Assembly: GCF_001700435.1 (NCBI RefSeq)
Contig: NZ_LYPC01000012.1
Coordinates: 248,001-312,000 of the forward strand
Origin: Paenibacillus pectinilyticus
GTDB lineage: Bacteria > Bacillota > Bacilli > Paenibacillales > NBRC-103111
Length of the DNA: 64,000 nt
Direction: 5' to 3'
Below the pieces are notes generated by a model. That model was not told where the DNA came from, did no database searches, and saw nothing but the letters and a program-made list of their open reading frames with translations. The translations under genes and the position numbers were made by a program. Shown here piece after piece: positions 25,643-34,494 of the stretch (within the stretch, counting starts at the first letter, position 1; each line of letters begins with the position of its first letter).

Positions 25643-27796
25643 ATGATTCGTAAACTAACATCGATCTCACTTAAACAGACAAGTCTGGCTGTACTGCTGA
25701 CAGGAAGTTTCATGGCTGCTTCATGGGCAGTTCCACTGCCTTCTGCACATGCCGCAAACGAAGGCGTATTTATTTCCCAGAATTCGTATTTCATGTTGAA
25801 TAAAGCAGCACTTTCATCTTCATCCCTACAGTTCTCCGTATTATTCCATAATGGGGAAAATCAAACGTTGGATTTTAACAAGTATGGTGTTCGTGTCACA
25901 GATAGTGCGGGCCATAGTTATACCGCTAATCTCAGCGAGAAAAAAAGCGGACTTGTAACCGGTGGTACGGAGGATAGCTTCCGGTTCTATGCTAATCTGC
26001 CTGCGGGTGAATCCGCTAACGATCTGAAAGTGGATGTATTCCGTTGGGATTACAATAAATCCGATTTCATGAATCATCTAGGTGAACTGCCTGTCTCTTC
26101 CGTTATTCAGGAAGGGCAGCTTGAAGCGCCAGAGGAAATTATTAATTTGCATTCGCTGGACAGCACACTGCCTAACGATGCTTCGCTTGCTTTCCAACTA
26201 GGTCAGAGCGTACGCGTGACAGAAAATGGTAAATGGTACATGTACACACAAGTAGCGGCGAAAAATTTAGGCTCCAGCAGCGTGGCTGTGCCCAAAGGTC
26301 TACTCGTTAGACTCGTGGACGCGAACGGGTTGAAATATACCTCAACGATCGCGAGCGGGTCGGACACTACGATTTTGCCAAGCCAGTCCGATACGTTGAC
26401 ACTCAAAACGCTCATTTCCAAAGGCATGCCTTTGACAGGGCTTTCGCTTGAGTACTATTACCTCAATCAAACGGAAGACGTTTCACTCGGTACCTTGAAC
26501 ATGAATGCGTCGCTGGGCACCGTAGCCCTAGGCGTTAAACAAAAATATGCGGGGCAACAAGACAGTGAAAATGTCACCGTGAAAGCAAGCTCGTCCACCT
26601 ATTCCAAGCAAGCTGATGGTGTTCACGTTCAGACGGTCGTGACACTTAGCAACGACGGTGACGTGGTCGCGCCAGTGCCTGCTTTACAAGCATCCTACCA
26701 ATTCGGGGATTCGGGTACATCTGTATCCTCGACAGATAACAGCACGCGCAGCGGCTTCTTGGCTCCGCAGGAAACCGCAACGTATTACTTCAACGCAACA
26801 TTGCCGACGGGTGTAGATCCGAATGCAGCGCAGCTTGTGCTGTGGGAGAAGGCGTCGACCACGAATAGCGGAGGCTCAGCTTCGACAGGAACGGGTACGA
26901 CTGCTGGTACTGGCAGCGCTGCTACGACTCCAACTACAACTACAACGGGGCAACAGCCTGTGGCTGTGTTCTTGCTGAAAGGTGCGACAGAAGCGAAGAA
27001 CGGCTTCACGACAGCTGTAAACTATGACCTGGGCAGCAAGTTCGTATTTAGTAATAATAACGTTGTAAATGCGAATCTTGATGTTTCACTTGTAGAGATT
27101 CATGCCCATGAGAACGATGATCTTGGCTACAAAACGGCAATTGCCAAATACAAAATCACCAACAATGGTACGAGTACGCTGGCTCTGCCAGATCTGCAGA
27201 ATGAGCTGATCGATGGCAACGGCAACGCCTATACAGGCACTCGCCAAACGGCAGCTGCTACACAGATTACACCAGGAAGCTCCTACGTTGTCAGTTACTC
27301 GTACTTATTGCCGAATAAAGAAGTAACGAGTGACAACACATTTGCCTTGAATGTGTATGATGATAAGTCTGTTTCCGAAGGCAACGTATCCATTGGCACA
27401 TACAAAGTGGCTCTGCAGGACGAGGATGCGGGAGATACCATTTCCATCTATCCATTCTCGCTCAAAATCAATGACAGCACACTCAGCTGGAGTTATGGCA
27501 GCGGTACGTACACGTACAATCTCAGCTTGGATATGGATATTACCCATGAAGACCAAGTCATCATCGATTCGAACTTCTCCAAAATCGAATTCGAAATGGT
27601 CGACTCTACGGGCCGTATCTTAGGCTCACAAGATGAGGCATTGACAGGTGCAGGCAAATTAACGAGCGGCAGTCAAAAAATCTCCATTGCTGGCGTGAAA
27701 AATCAGCAAATCGATTCCGGTGTCGTAGTTAATATGTACGAAGTGATCAATACGCCAAACGGAACGGCTAAGCGCCTTCTGAAACAATTTAAATAA
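25643..27796 (+). CDS. Large secreted protein with repeated Ig-like domains
   Basis: A 717-residue protein with a signal peptide (cut after SAHA-A). It consists of four or five beta-rich units of about 100 residues with the pattern hydrophobic strand, V/T-D-x-x-G, then a loop and a strand ending in Y/W (for example FNKYGVRVTDSAGHSYTANL, GLLVRLVDANGLKYTSTI, LQNELIDGNGNAYTG). A Ser/Thr/Gly linker lies near residues 410-440. The domains resemble DUF4352-type extracellular folds, but I cannot name the family. It starts 19 bp after the permease with AGGAGG, so it belongs to the efflux operon. It may be a surface partner of the exporter or an envelope-stress effector. Confidence 0.75.
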   Translation: MIRKLTSISLKQTSLAVLLTGSFMAASWAVPLPSAHAANEGVFISQNSYFMLNKAALSSSSLQFSVLFHNGENQTLDFNKYGVRVTDSAGHSYTANLSEKKSGLVTGGTEDSFRFYANLPAGESANDLKVDVFRWDYNKSDFMNHLGELPVSSVIQEGQLEAPEEIINLHSLDSTLPNDASLAFQLGQSVRVTENGKWYMYTQVAAKNLGSSSVAVPKGLLVRLVDANGLKYTSTIASGSDTTILPSQSDTLTLKTLISKGMPLTGLSLEYYYLNQTEDVSLGTLNMNASLGTVALGVKQKYAGQQDSENVTVKASSSTYSKQADGVHVQTVVTLSNDGDVVAPVPALQASYQFGDSGTSVSSTDNSTRSGFLAPQETATYYFNATLPTGVDPNAAQLVLWEKASTTNSGGSASTGTGTTAGTGSAATTPTTTTTGQQPVAVFLLKGATEAKNGFTTAVNYDLGSKFVFSNNNVVNANLDVSLVEIHAHENDDLGYKTAIAKYKITNNGTSTLALPDLQNELIDGNGNAYTGTRQTAAATQITPGSSYVVSYSYLLPNKEVTSDNTFALNVYDDKSVSEGNVSIGTYKVALQDEDAGDTISIYPFSLKINDSTLSWSYGSGTYTYNLSLDMDITHEDQVIIDSNFSKIEFEMVDSTGRILGSQDEALTGAGKLTSGSQKISIAGVKNQQIDSGVVVNMYEVINTPNGTAKRLLKQFK

Positions 27797-27803
27797 AAGT
27801 AAA

Positions 27804-27857
27804 CAAAAAAAGTAACTGCCCAAACCGGCTTATGGCCTGGTGTTGGGCAGTTTTTTT
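27804..27857 (+). terminator. Terminator of the efflux operon
   Basis: ACTGCCCAAACC pairs with GGTGTTGGGCAGT across a GC-rich loop and is followed by seven T. A-rich sequence upstream may let it also serve the convergent gene. Confidence 0.85.
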
Positions 27858-27882
27858 GTAATGGGAATAAGAGATTAATATA

Positions 27883-29001
27883 TTACTTGTTACCCCATAT
27901 TAGGAATGCGGCAACTGTGGCAATCAGGATACAGAAGAGGGTGAAGAACGTGATCTTCCAAGGGCTCCTTGGCACACGGCCAGTTACGCTTCCCGTTTCT
28001 CCGTTCACCATGTAACGATATGTTTTATTTCTGTACATATAGCTTGCATTCCATACCGGCAATAAGATGTGTTTGTATGTCTGATCTGAATAGTCGGTTC
28101 GGATGTTGAGGTTTCGGAATTCATCTCCGCTAAGTGAACTCTGGATTTCTTTCTCGAGCTGGTCATCCACGTGTGATTTCGCTTGGTTCCAACCCTCTTG
28201 CAGTGAAATGGTATAACGCTCAGCCATAAAGCCGCTCAAATACTCGGGTTTGTAGGCAGCAAGTTGGTCCAGTTTGAAGTCATTTAAATTGTGAAGCAGG
28301 GCACTGTCGTATTGTCCAGAGGCAGGAATAAGCACGTCGTTAAAATATTGGCTGTATGTGCCGTTGTCCCAGTGCCACACGGTATAACGGACTTGTTCCG
28401 TATAAGTTTCAGTCTTGCCATCGACAACCCGGGTACGCGTTTCGGCTCGGTAATGGTAGACCCCGATTTCAACCCTATACGATGAATCAGTACTTGTATC
28501 GAACGTCCAGAAGGGCACATAAATCCCATTTAGATTAGAATTGACGGAACGCTGCTTGAACGCATTGGGAATGAACCACTTTCTTTTGCGCCAGACGTTA
28601 AATGCTTGCGTCGCTTGTTCGCGAGAAATGTGAAACGGTATCACCGATTCGGGGCGGATGCTGCCTGGATTTCCCTGTGGCAGCACTTTGGGTGACCCGC
28701 AGAACCCGCATACGGTTGCGGTTTGGATCGCAGATATGAGCATTTCACCACTGCAGTTGCTGCATTTAATGACCTGCTGCTCCGTCCCCCAATCCATGAG
28801 GGAAGCGTCGTTTTCATCGGAAAAATCGAGCTCATGTTCCTGTGGCCCCGTCTTCATGCCACTTGCTATGGGCTTCTCGCTGCCGCAATAGCGGCATTTC
28901 AGAGTCTGACTGACTGTATCGAACTGCATCTGGCCACCGCATCCCGCACAAGGGAAGACTGATGTCTGATCGTGTACTTGTATAGGCTCATTGGCCCCCA
29001 T
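27883..29001 (-). CDS. YdjG-like zinc-ribbon membrane protein
   Basis: A 372-residue protein. Two zinc ribbons lie at the N-terminus (CAGCGGQM...CRYCGS near residues 18-42 and CSNCSGEM...CGFCGS near 80-105). A long soluble domain follows (IYVPFWTFDTSTDSSYRVEI, LLPVWNASYMYRNKTYRYMV), and one membrane helix near the C-terminus (FFTLFCILIATVAAFLIWG). This layout matches YdjG-type proteins, which in Bacillus subtilis share an operon with pspA and the SPFH protein YdjI. Here an SPFH gene lies 13 bp upstream. A role in membrane-stress handling is inferred from that pairing. The RBS is AAAGGGTG. Confidence 0.75.
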   Translation of the reverse strand: MGANEPIQVHDQTSVFPCAGCGGQMQFDTVSQTLKCRYCGSEKPIASGMKTGPQEHELDFSDENDASLMDWGTEQQVIKCSNCSGEMLISAIQTATVCGFCGSPKVLPQGNPGSIRPESVIPFHISREQATQAFNVWRKRKWFIPNAFKQRSVNSNLNGIYVPFWTFDTSTDSSYRVEIGVYHYRAETRTRVVDGKTETYTEQVRYTVWHWDNGTYSQYFNDVLIPASGQYDSALLHNLNDFKLDQLAAYKPEYLSGFMAERYTISLQEGWNQAKSHVDDQLEKEIQSSLSGDEFRNLNIRTDYSDQTYKHILLPVWNASYMYRNKTYRYMVNGETGSVTGRVPRSPWKITFFTLFCILIATVAAFLIWGNK

Positions 29002-29014
29002 TATAAATCACCCT

Positions 29015-30100
29015 TTACAGTTTAGTACCGCAGCCTGAGCAGAATTTGGCTCCAGGCGTTAACGCGCCTCCGCATTCGTGACAGAAACGGTGCTCGGGGC
29101 GAGCGGTTCCGCACTCAGGGCAGAATTTGTCGCTTGCACGCAACGCGTGATTGCATGTAGGGCATGGCTCTGATTTGCCGTCGTTATCGTTATTGGCAGG
29201 GGACGCTTCTTCCTGATGATCCGTCGTGCGGGGCTGCTGCCCATCGCCCGTCATCATCTGGTTGATCATTCGTCCCATGGCCATGCCTGCTCCGAGGCCG
29301 GCCCCGGCTCCAGCCAATCCGTCACTAGGATTGTTGGCCGCTTCGCGGATGGCTTCAGCCGTTTGATATTTCATATATTGATCCAGGTTCCCCGCGATAT
29401 TCATCGACGATCTACGGTCGACCATTTGTTCAACATCCTCGGGAAGTGAAATGTTCTCAATGACGAATCCAGTCAGCACAAGTCCAATGGCTTCAAAGTT
29501 CGGCTGCAGCTTGGCTGAGGCCTTCGAGCTAAGTTCGTCATAGTGCATGGCTAAGTCGATGACCGGAACACCGGATTCAGCCAACAGGTCGCTCACGCTG
29601 GAGACGATCATTGTTTTGAAGAAACCCGATATTTGTCCCGGATTGAAATCTCCCTGTGAGCCGAAAATTTCTTTCATAAATAAAGCGGGATCCTTGATCT
29701 TAAACGAATAGTTTCCGAAGCCGCGTACACGGACCAGGCCGAAAACGTTATCGCGCATCATGACAGGATTCGTTGTGCCCCATTTCTGATCGGTGAAAGT
29801 GGTTGTGTTAACAAAATACACATCCGCTTTAAAGGGCGAGTTGAAGGCGTATTTCCACGATTTGAGCGCAGTCAGTACAGGCATATTCTGCGTACTCAGT
29901 TCGTATCTGCCTGGGCCAAACACATCTGCGATTTGTCCTTCGTTCATGAAGATCGCCGCTTGCCCTTCACGCACAGTCAGCTGTGCGCCCATCTTGATCG
30001 CATTGTCATAAGCGGGGAAATGGTACACGAACGAATGGGTATCTTCGATCCACTCGATAACTTCGATAAACTGGCCTTTAATAAACGAGAAAATTCCCAT
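29015..30100 (-). CDS. SPFH-domain protein with C-terminal double zinc ribbon (YdjI-like)
   Basis: A 361-residue protein. Residues about 15-235 form the SPFH fold seen in YdjI and virion-core-like proteins (EVIEWIEDTHSFVYHFP, GRYELSTQNMPVLTAL, GFVIENISLPEDVEQMVDRR). An Ala/Gly/Met-rich stretch links it to two CxxC ribbons at the end (CPTCNHALRASDKFCPECG and CHECGGALTPGAKFCSGCG). ATG 30100 is preceded by GGAGG at the right distance; the ATG at 30106 overlaps that site. It is followed by the YdjG-like gene, and both are probably anchored to or scaffolded at the membrane. Confidence 0.85.
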   Translation of the reverse strand: MGIFSFIKGQFIEVIEWIEDTHSFVYHFPAYDNAIKMGAQLTVREGQAAIFMNEGQIADVFGPGRYELSTQNMPVLTALKSWKYAFNSPFKADVYFVNTTTFTDQKWGTTNPVMMRDNVFGLVRVRGFGNYSFKIKDPALFMKEIFGSQGDFNPGQISGFFKTMIVSSVSDLLAESGVPVIDLAMHYDELSSKASAKLQPNFEAIGLVLTGFVIENISLPEDVEQMVDRRSSMNIAGNLDQYMKYQTAEAIREAANNPSDGLAGAGAGLGAGMAMGRMINQMMTGDGQQPRTTDHQEEASPANNDNDGKSEPCPTCNHALRASDKFCPECGTARPEHRFCHECGGALTPGAKFCSGCGTKL

Positions 30101-30329
30101 GGTCATCCTCCAATTCGTTATTCCTAAAATATGATGGCGTTGCCATTCCCAATATTTTCATTATACGGTAAAAGTCCTGAGGCGGGTATAATTTCAGTCT
30201 TCTAAACTGTAAAGGGAGAATTGAAACAATAAAATTTCGAATATATTTAACTATTCCTACCCACAAACTTGGAATTTGTGTATAATGAACATATGGAGAG
30301 TTCAAATTATGGAATGGAGGATGACCAGG

Positions 30330-30776
30330 ATGCAGTTACTTACAAGTAGTGATTACGATTGTGTCGATGAAGTACCTCTACATCGCGTGCGTGGCAATCA
30401 GTTAGGTATTCTGCTCAGTATCGTTGTCAGTGTGCTCACACAGCAGCTATGGCTTCTGCTACTCCCTTTGATTGTACAGTTGATCAGTCGTTCGTTCGGC
30501 ATCAAATATAATTTATTCGTTCGTTTGTTATCGCCTTTATTTCCTGCCAGTGCTAGAACAGAAAGCCGCGAACTGCTGCGATTCAATAATTTGTTAGCTA
30601 TTCTTTTTTTGGTTGTGACATTAGCAGCGTCTGCGTTTAGCTTATCAATCGTGGCTTACATTAGTCTTAGTATGCTTACAGTGGCGGTTGTCTTGGCGTT
30701 AAGCGGGTTCTGTTTGGGGTGTTTTATGTACTTTCAGTGGAAGCAGTTTCTGATTAGGAGGAAGGCATCTTCTTGA
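30330..30776 (+). CDS. DUF4395-like integral membrane protein
   Basis: A 148-residue protein with about four membrane helices in two pairs. The start (PLHRVRGNQLGILLSIVVSV) and the central FGIKYNLFVRLLSPLFP segment resemble the DUF4395 family, often found with rhodanese or thioredoxin genes. No such partner is seen here. ATG 30330 lies nine bases after GGAGG; ATG 30321 directly abuts it. It is transcribed alone from a promoter that must lie in the 230 bp shared with the divergent SPFH gene. The function is unknown. Confidence 0.6.
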   Translation: MQLLTSSDYDCVDEVPLHRVRGNQLGILLSIVVSVLTQQLWLLLLPLIVQLISRSFGIKYNLFVRLLSPLFPASARTESRELLRFNNLLAILFLVVTLAASAFSLSIVAYISLSMLTVAVVLALSGFCLGCFMYFQWKQFLIRRKASS

Positions 30777-30793
30777 AAGGGATAGATAAAGTG

Positions 30794-30839
30794 AAAGGGC
30801 AGTTCCGAAAGGTGAGTAACCTTGGGGGACTGCCCTTTT
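30794..30839 (+). terminator. Rho-independent terminator
   Basis: AAAGGGCAGT and ACTGCCCTTTT form a 10-bp stem around a 25-base loop, 18 bp after the DUF4395-like gene. Confidence 0.7.
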
Positions 30840-31165
30840 GTGTGATAGCTGTGCCGTCATTCAAGGACGGCGCAGCCGTTGATTCAGGTTCCCATGCGAA
30901 CCGATGCGAGCATAAAACTGTAAACATACATCTTTATTAGGGGAAATAGACGGTATTCCGATGAATACCTGCGAAAATACATCCTTTTTTACCAAATAGG
31001 CATGAAAAGGATAAATATGGGTAAAAAGGATGCGGATTTGCATCCATTCTGTTAGATCGTGGCTACCCTAGAGGAAAAAATGTAGATTTGCATCTTTTTT
31101 AGTTCGAGAGGCTAGAAGACGGCTCAGCCATTTAATTTATGGTGACTACGGATGGGAAAATTGAA
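30840..31165. repeat. Non-coding stretch with GATTTGCATC repeats
   Basis: No gene is visible. Two similar hairpin-capable units occur: AAAAAGGATGCGGATTTGCA (plus TCC; 31025-31047) and AAAAAATGTAGATTTGCATC (plus TTTTTT; 31075-31100). Related ACATC-T-rich pieces lie at about 30920 and 30980. They may be copies of a small dispersed intergenic repeat. The second could end minus-strand transcription on its A side or + transcription on its T side. Confidence 0.4.
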
Positions 31166-32191
31166 CTACTTCACATCATACCCCTTGGCGATGGATGGTT
31201 CGATCCATCGCTTTTCGGTGTGCTCCCGGCGCAGAATCACGACGCGCTCGGGGTAGACGTCGACGATGAGACTTTGGCTCAGCGACTGGGTCTCGGGCTC
31301 GTTCTGGGCGCTCCATACCTCACGGATGGAGGCGCTGGAAGCGGCAAGGAACTTCAGCTGCTTCACCTGGTTGGTCGTCTCAACGTTCCAGTGGGTGTGC
31401 CCACTGAACAGAATGACGTTCGGGTGCGCGTCGAGCAGCGCACGCAGTTCCTGGTGCTGGACGACGCCCAGCTCCGTGTCGGTGCCATCCAGCGTCCGCG
31501 GCAGCGGCTGGTGAAGGAACACGAACACGGGCTTGCCGGCGTCCGCCGCGCTCGCGTCCGTGAGCCGCTCGCGCAGCCAGCTGAGCTGCGCGGGAGAGAG
31601 GAACGCATCCTCTTTGATGGATGCGTCCACGTCTCGATACGCTTCCCCGCTAAGGAAGAGGAAGTGGTAGCCCTCCACGACAAGCTCGTGATACGGCTTG
31701 TCATACCCCCAGATGCGGTCGAATAATGCGACCGCATCACGACTAGACCAAGACGGATTCAACTTCGTATAATCCGTCTCGCCCTCCGGCGTGCGCCACA
31801 CGCCGTAGAAGTCGTGGTTGCCCATGGTCGCCTGCACAGGGGCATGGGGTTGATGGCTAAGCAGCGCCATCAAGCTGCGGTAATCGCCCTCACTGCCATT
31901 TGTGAGGTCGCCATTCAGGACAAGCAGCTTGCTGTCCGGACGCAGCTCGTGGTGATCCGCGAGCGCTTGTTTCAGAAGCTGCTGGGAAGCCGAGTCCGAC
32001 GACATAACATGAATGTCGCTCATCACAGAGAAAGAAAACAACGGTGTAGCGGTTTGCGGCGCCACTTGTACAGTAGCTTGTACAGCCGCTTGCTGTGACG
32101 TGCTAGTAGACTTGAGTCCTTCCCCAGTAGGGTTAATCAGCGCCAACCCCAACAACACCACCAAGCTACTCCGTATGATAGATAGAAACAT
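31166..32191 (-). CDS. Exported or membrane-anchored metallophosphoesterase
   Basis: A 341-residue calcineurin-type phosphoesterase. The metal-binding blocks appear in order: SDIH, NGDLTN, MGNHDFYG, FLHQPL and SGHTHW. The N-terminal MFLSIIRSSLVVLLGLALIN is a signal peptide or anchor. The reading frame is open to ATG 32272, which also has a fair site (AAGGA, six bases). I chose 32191 because it gives a normal signal sequence and has AGGTAGG upstream; the longer form would put 27 hydrophilic residues before the helix. The 31.2-32.2 kb region is noticeably GC-rich. The substrate is unknown. Confidence 0.85.
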   Translation of the reverse strand: MFLSIIRSSLVVLLGLALINPTGEGLKSTSTSQQAAVQATVQVAPQTATPLFSFSVMSDIHVMSSDSASQQLLKQALADHHELRPDSKLLVLNGDLTNGSEGDYRSLMALLSHQPHAPVQATMGNHDFYGVWRTPEGETDYTKLNPSWSSRDAVALFDRIWGYDKPYHELVVEGYHFLFLSGEAYRDVDASIKEDAFLSPAQLSWLRERLTDASAADAGKPVFVFLHQPLPRTLDGTDTELGVVQHQELRALLDAHPNVILFSGHTHWNVETTNQVKQLKFLAASSASIREVWSAQNEPETQSLSQSLIVDVYPERVVILRREHTEKRWIEPSIAKGYDVK

Positions 32192-32374
32192 AGAAAAACC
32201 TACCTTCCTATAAAATGTGTCATGATGAGCTTGCTCTATGTCTTTTAACCATCTCTTCCTGTATGTAATCATGTCTTGTCCTTTTTCTTTATCTCGCCTA
32301 GCTCCCAGCCCTTCTCCTACTGGTATTCCCCGCTAAAAAGCCAATTATTTAACTGCCCAATTATTGTAAATCAC

Positions 32375-32424
32375 TTGACTTCAACGTTATTCGGTTGTAT
32401 GGTTAATTACATGAGTAACTAACC
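32375..32424 (+). promoter_or_regulatory. Promoter and palindromic operator of the GntR/ABC operon
   Basis: TTGACT (32375-32380), 17 bp, TATGGT (32398-32403). A palindrome, GGTTAATTAC-ATGA-GTAACTAACC (32401-32424, one mismatched pair), overlaps the end of the -10 and is the likely operator of the YtrA-type repressor encoded downstream. Confidence 0.65.
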
Positions 32425-32454
32425 AATGTAGCGACGAAAGCGGTGGTGAGAATT

Positions 32455-32823
32455 GTGGGATTTATGATGGACGATAGCCGCCCGATTTTTGTGCAGATCG
32501 CAGAGCAGATTGAAGATGACATAATCGAATCACGCATGCCGGAGGAGTCTCAAGTCCCGTCTACGAATCAATTTGCAGCCTTTTATCAGATCAATCCGGC
32601 AACAGCGGCGAAGGGTGTAAATTTGCTGGTGGATCAAGGGATTTTATACAAGAAGCGTGGAATTGGCATGTTTGTAGCGGAGGGAGCGAGAATCAAGCTG
32701 ATGGAGAAGCGTAAAGAACTCTTTTATGAGCAATATGTGGTGACGATGGTGAGGGAAGCCGAGAAGCTGGGGATCACAGTAGAGCAGTTGACCGAAATGG
32801 TGCGGAGAGGGGAGAAAGCCTGA
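32455..32823 (+). CDS. YtrA-subfamily GntR transcriptional regulator
   Basis: A 122-residue GntR regulator of the short YtrA type: winged helix at about 10-75 (DDSRPIFVQIAEQIEDDIIE, VPSTNQFAAFYQINPATAAK, LLVDQGILYKKRGIGMFV) and a two-helix tail for dimerisation, without a large ligand domain. Starts possible in frame are GTG 32443, GTG 32455 and ATG 32464; 32455 is chosen because GGTGGTGAG precedes it. It overlaps the ABC gene (TGATG). YtrA-type proteins usually repress their own ABC operon when cell-wall antibiotics are absent, which fits the operator described above. Confidence 0.88.
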   Translation: MGFMMDDSRPIFVQIAEQIEDDIIESRMPEESQVPSTNQFAAFYQINPATAAKGVNLLVDQGILYKKRGIGMFVAEGARIKLMEKRKELFYEQYVVTMVREAEKLGITVEQLTEMVRRGEKA

Positions 32824-33719
32824 TGACGAACGTTGTAGAGGTTAAGGGACTCACGAAGTCCTATGGCAAAGTGACAGCTGTGGATGATGTAAGTTTCAAG
32901 ATTGAGGCTAACAAAATTTATGGCTTACTCGGCAGAAATGGTGCAGGCAAAACGACCATCATGCATATGATCTCCGCACAGCAGTTTGCGACAAGCGGGG
33001 AGTTGAAGGTTTTTGGCGAGGAGCCTTTTGAGAATAGCAAGGTGCTTAATCAGATTTGTTTTATCAAAGAGAGCCAGAAATATCCGGATACCTTCCGAAT
33101 TATCGACGTGCTCGAAGTTGCCAAGACATTATTCACCAATTGGGATGACGCGTACGCACACGCCCTAATTCAAGACTTCCGCCTCCCGATCAAAAGGAGA
33201 ATTAAGAAGCTGTCTCGAGGGATGTTGTCCTCCGTGGGGATTGTGGTTGGGCTTGCCAGCCGCGCGCCATTGACGATTTTCGATGAGCCATATCTTGGTT
33301 TGGATGCAGTAGCTCGCGTACTGTTCTACGATCGATTGCTTGAAGATTACGCGGAGCACCCGCGGACCGTTATTCTTTCCACGCATCTGATTGATGAAGT
33401 GAGCCGTTTGCTGGAGCATGTACTTGTCATCGACAATGGCAAATTGATTCTAAATGAAGATGCCGACGCGCTCCGTGGCCGTGCTTGTACGGTTTCGGGT
33501 CTGAAATCAGCGGTTGACGCCTTCACACGTGGCAAAGAGGTGCTTGAGCGCACTGCAATTGGCTCCGCTGCAACAGCGACCATTATGGGCAACTTATCGG
33601 TACAAGATCGGAAATATGCCGAAGAACTAGGACTTGAATTTGCTACCGTATCGATTCAGCAGCTGATCGTGAATTTGACACGTACACAAACGGCGAGCAA
33701 GGGGGCTGATTTTCAATGA
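32823..33719 (+). CDS. ABC transporter ATP-binding protein (YtrB-like)
   Basis: A 298-residue ATPase: Walker A GRNGAGKTT, Walker B LTIFDEPYLGLD, and switch His in LSTHLIDE. The signature region reads KKLSRGMLSSVGIVVGLAS, a degenerate form of LSGGQ seen in this subfamily. The C-terminal 80 residues extend beyond the ATPase core. Its start overlaps the GntR stop and its stop overlaps the permease start, so the three genes are coupled. It is probably an antibiotic- or lipid-II-related exporter by analogy with YtrABCDEF. Confidence 0.92.
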   Translation: MTNVVEVKGLTKSYGKVTAVDDVSFKIEANKIYGLLGRNGAGKTTIMHMISAQQFATSGELKVFGEEPFENSKVLNQICFIKESQKYPDTFRIIDVLEVAKTLFTNWDDAYAHALIQDFRLPIKRRIKKLSRGMLSSVGIVVGLASRAPLTIFDEPYLGLDAVARVLFYDRLLEDYAEHPRTVILSTHLIDEVSRLLEHVLVIDNGKLILNEDADALRGRACTVSGLKSAVDAFTRGKEVLERTAIGSAATATIMGNLSVQDRKYAEELGLEFATVSIQQLIVNLTRTQTASKGADFQ

Positions 33720-34399
33720 ATCGCATCAATCAAGTGATGAAGCTTCAACTCATTAATAAAAAGCTATGGTTTACGATTCCTTGGGTCATTCTAGGCGTTA
33801 ATTTAGTGATAAACTACATTATTGCCTTGTCAGTTGACACAGGAGAAACCATGAATACGGGCTCCATTTCATCGATTTACGTTTATACTTTCGTAGCAGG
33901 AACACTGACGCTCAAAGAAACCTTCCCATTCGCAATAGGTTTAAGCATCCGAAGGAAAGATTATTTCATTGGTACGGCGCTTACCGTTCTCTTTGTAAAT
34001 GTGGTCTCGTCGATCGCTTTGGGGGTGATGTCTGGGATTGAAGAAGCGACGAATGGGTGGGGCGTGCAGCTGCATCTATTTAAAATCGGAATTTTTGACA
34101 ATGTATCGTTCATAGGGATGTTAGGTATTCATTTTAGTATCTTAATTCATGCTTTTTTCCTTGGGTTTGCGATTTCGAGCTTACACCGTCGTTGGGGAAG
34201 CATGGCCATGTACACGTTCTTTACAGCGTCGTTGGTGCTGGGAACAATCGCTTCGTATACCATGACTCACTATGGTAAATGGGTCGATCTCGGACATTGG
34301 TTGGCTGATCATTACTTGACATTGTTTTGGTGGACGATTCCGTTGGTCATGATCTATTCGATCGTCTCCTACGGGGTGTTGCGAAGAGCAGCTGTGTAA
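33716..34399 (+). CDS. ABC transporter permease subunit
   Basis: A 227-residue protein with about six membrane helices (WVILGVNLVINYIIALS, TFVAGTLTLKETFPFAIGLS, YFIGTALTVLFVNVVSSIAL, others). It has no recognisable extracellular domain. It starts in the ATGA overlapping the ATPase stop. This layout (GntR-ATPase-permease) is a compact version of the ytr operon. The RBS lies in the 3' end of the ATPase gene. A terminator follows 32 bp after the stop. Confidence 0.85.
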   Translation: MNRINQVMKLQLINKKLWFTIPWVILGVNLVINYIIALSVDTGETMNTGSISSIYVYTFVAGTLTLKETFPFAIGLSIRRKDYFIGTALTVLFVNVVSSIALGVMSGIEEATNGWGVQLHLFKIGIFDNVSFIGMLGIHFSILIHAFFLGFAISSLHRRWGSMAMYTFFTASLVLGTIASYTMTHYGKWVDLGHWLADHYLTLFWWTIPLVMIYSIVSYGVLRRAAV

Positions 34400-34430
34400 G
34401 TCTTGTTGTTTAAAATAGTGCCTTAACTAG

Positions 34431-34472
34431 CAAAACGAGCTCCAGAAGATGAACTTCTGAGGCTCGTTTTTT
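34431..34472. terminator. Bidirectional terminator
   Basis: AAAACGAGC...GCTCGTTTT outer stem with an inner CAGAAG/CTTCTG stem; poly-T on the + side and poly-A on the other serve the convergent ABC operon and the AHSA1 gene. Confidence 0.8.
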
Positions 34473-34494
34473 GTTTTGATTTTAAGTTATGTGC

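Noticed and set aside
31139..31726. Plus-strand frame of 195 codons opposite the metallophosphoesterase
   Set aside because: All phosphoesterase motifs are on the minus strand; this frame arises from high GC.
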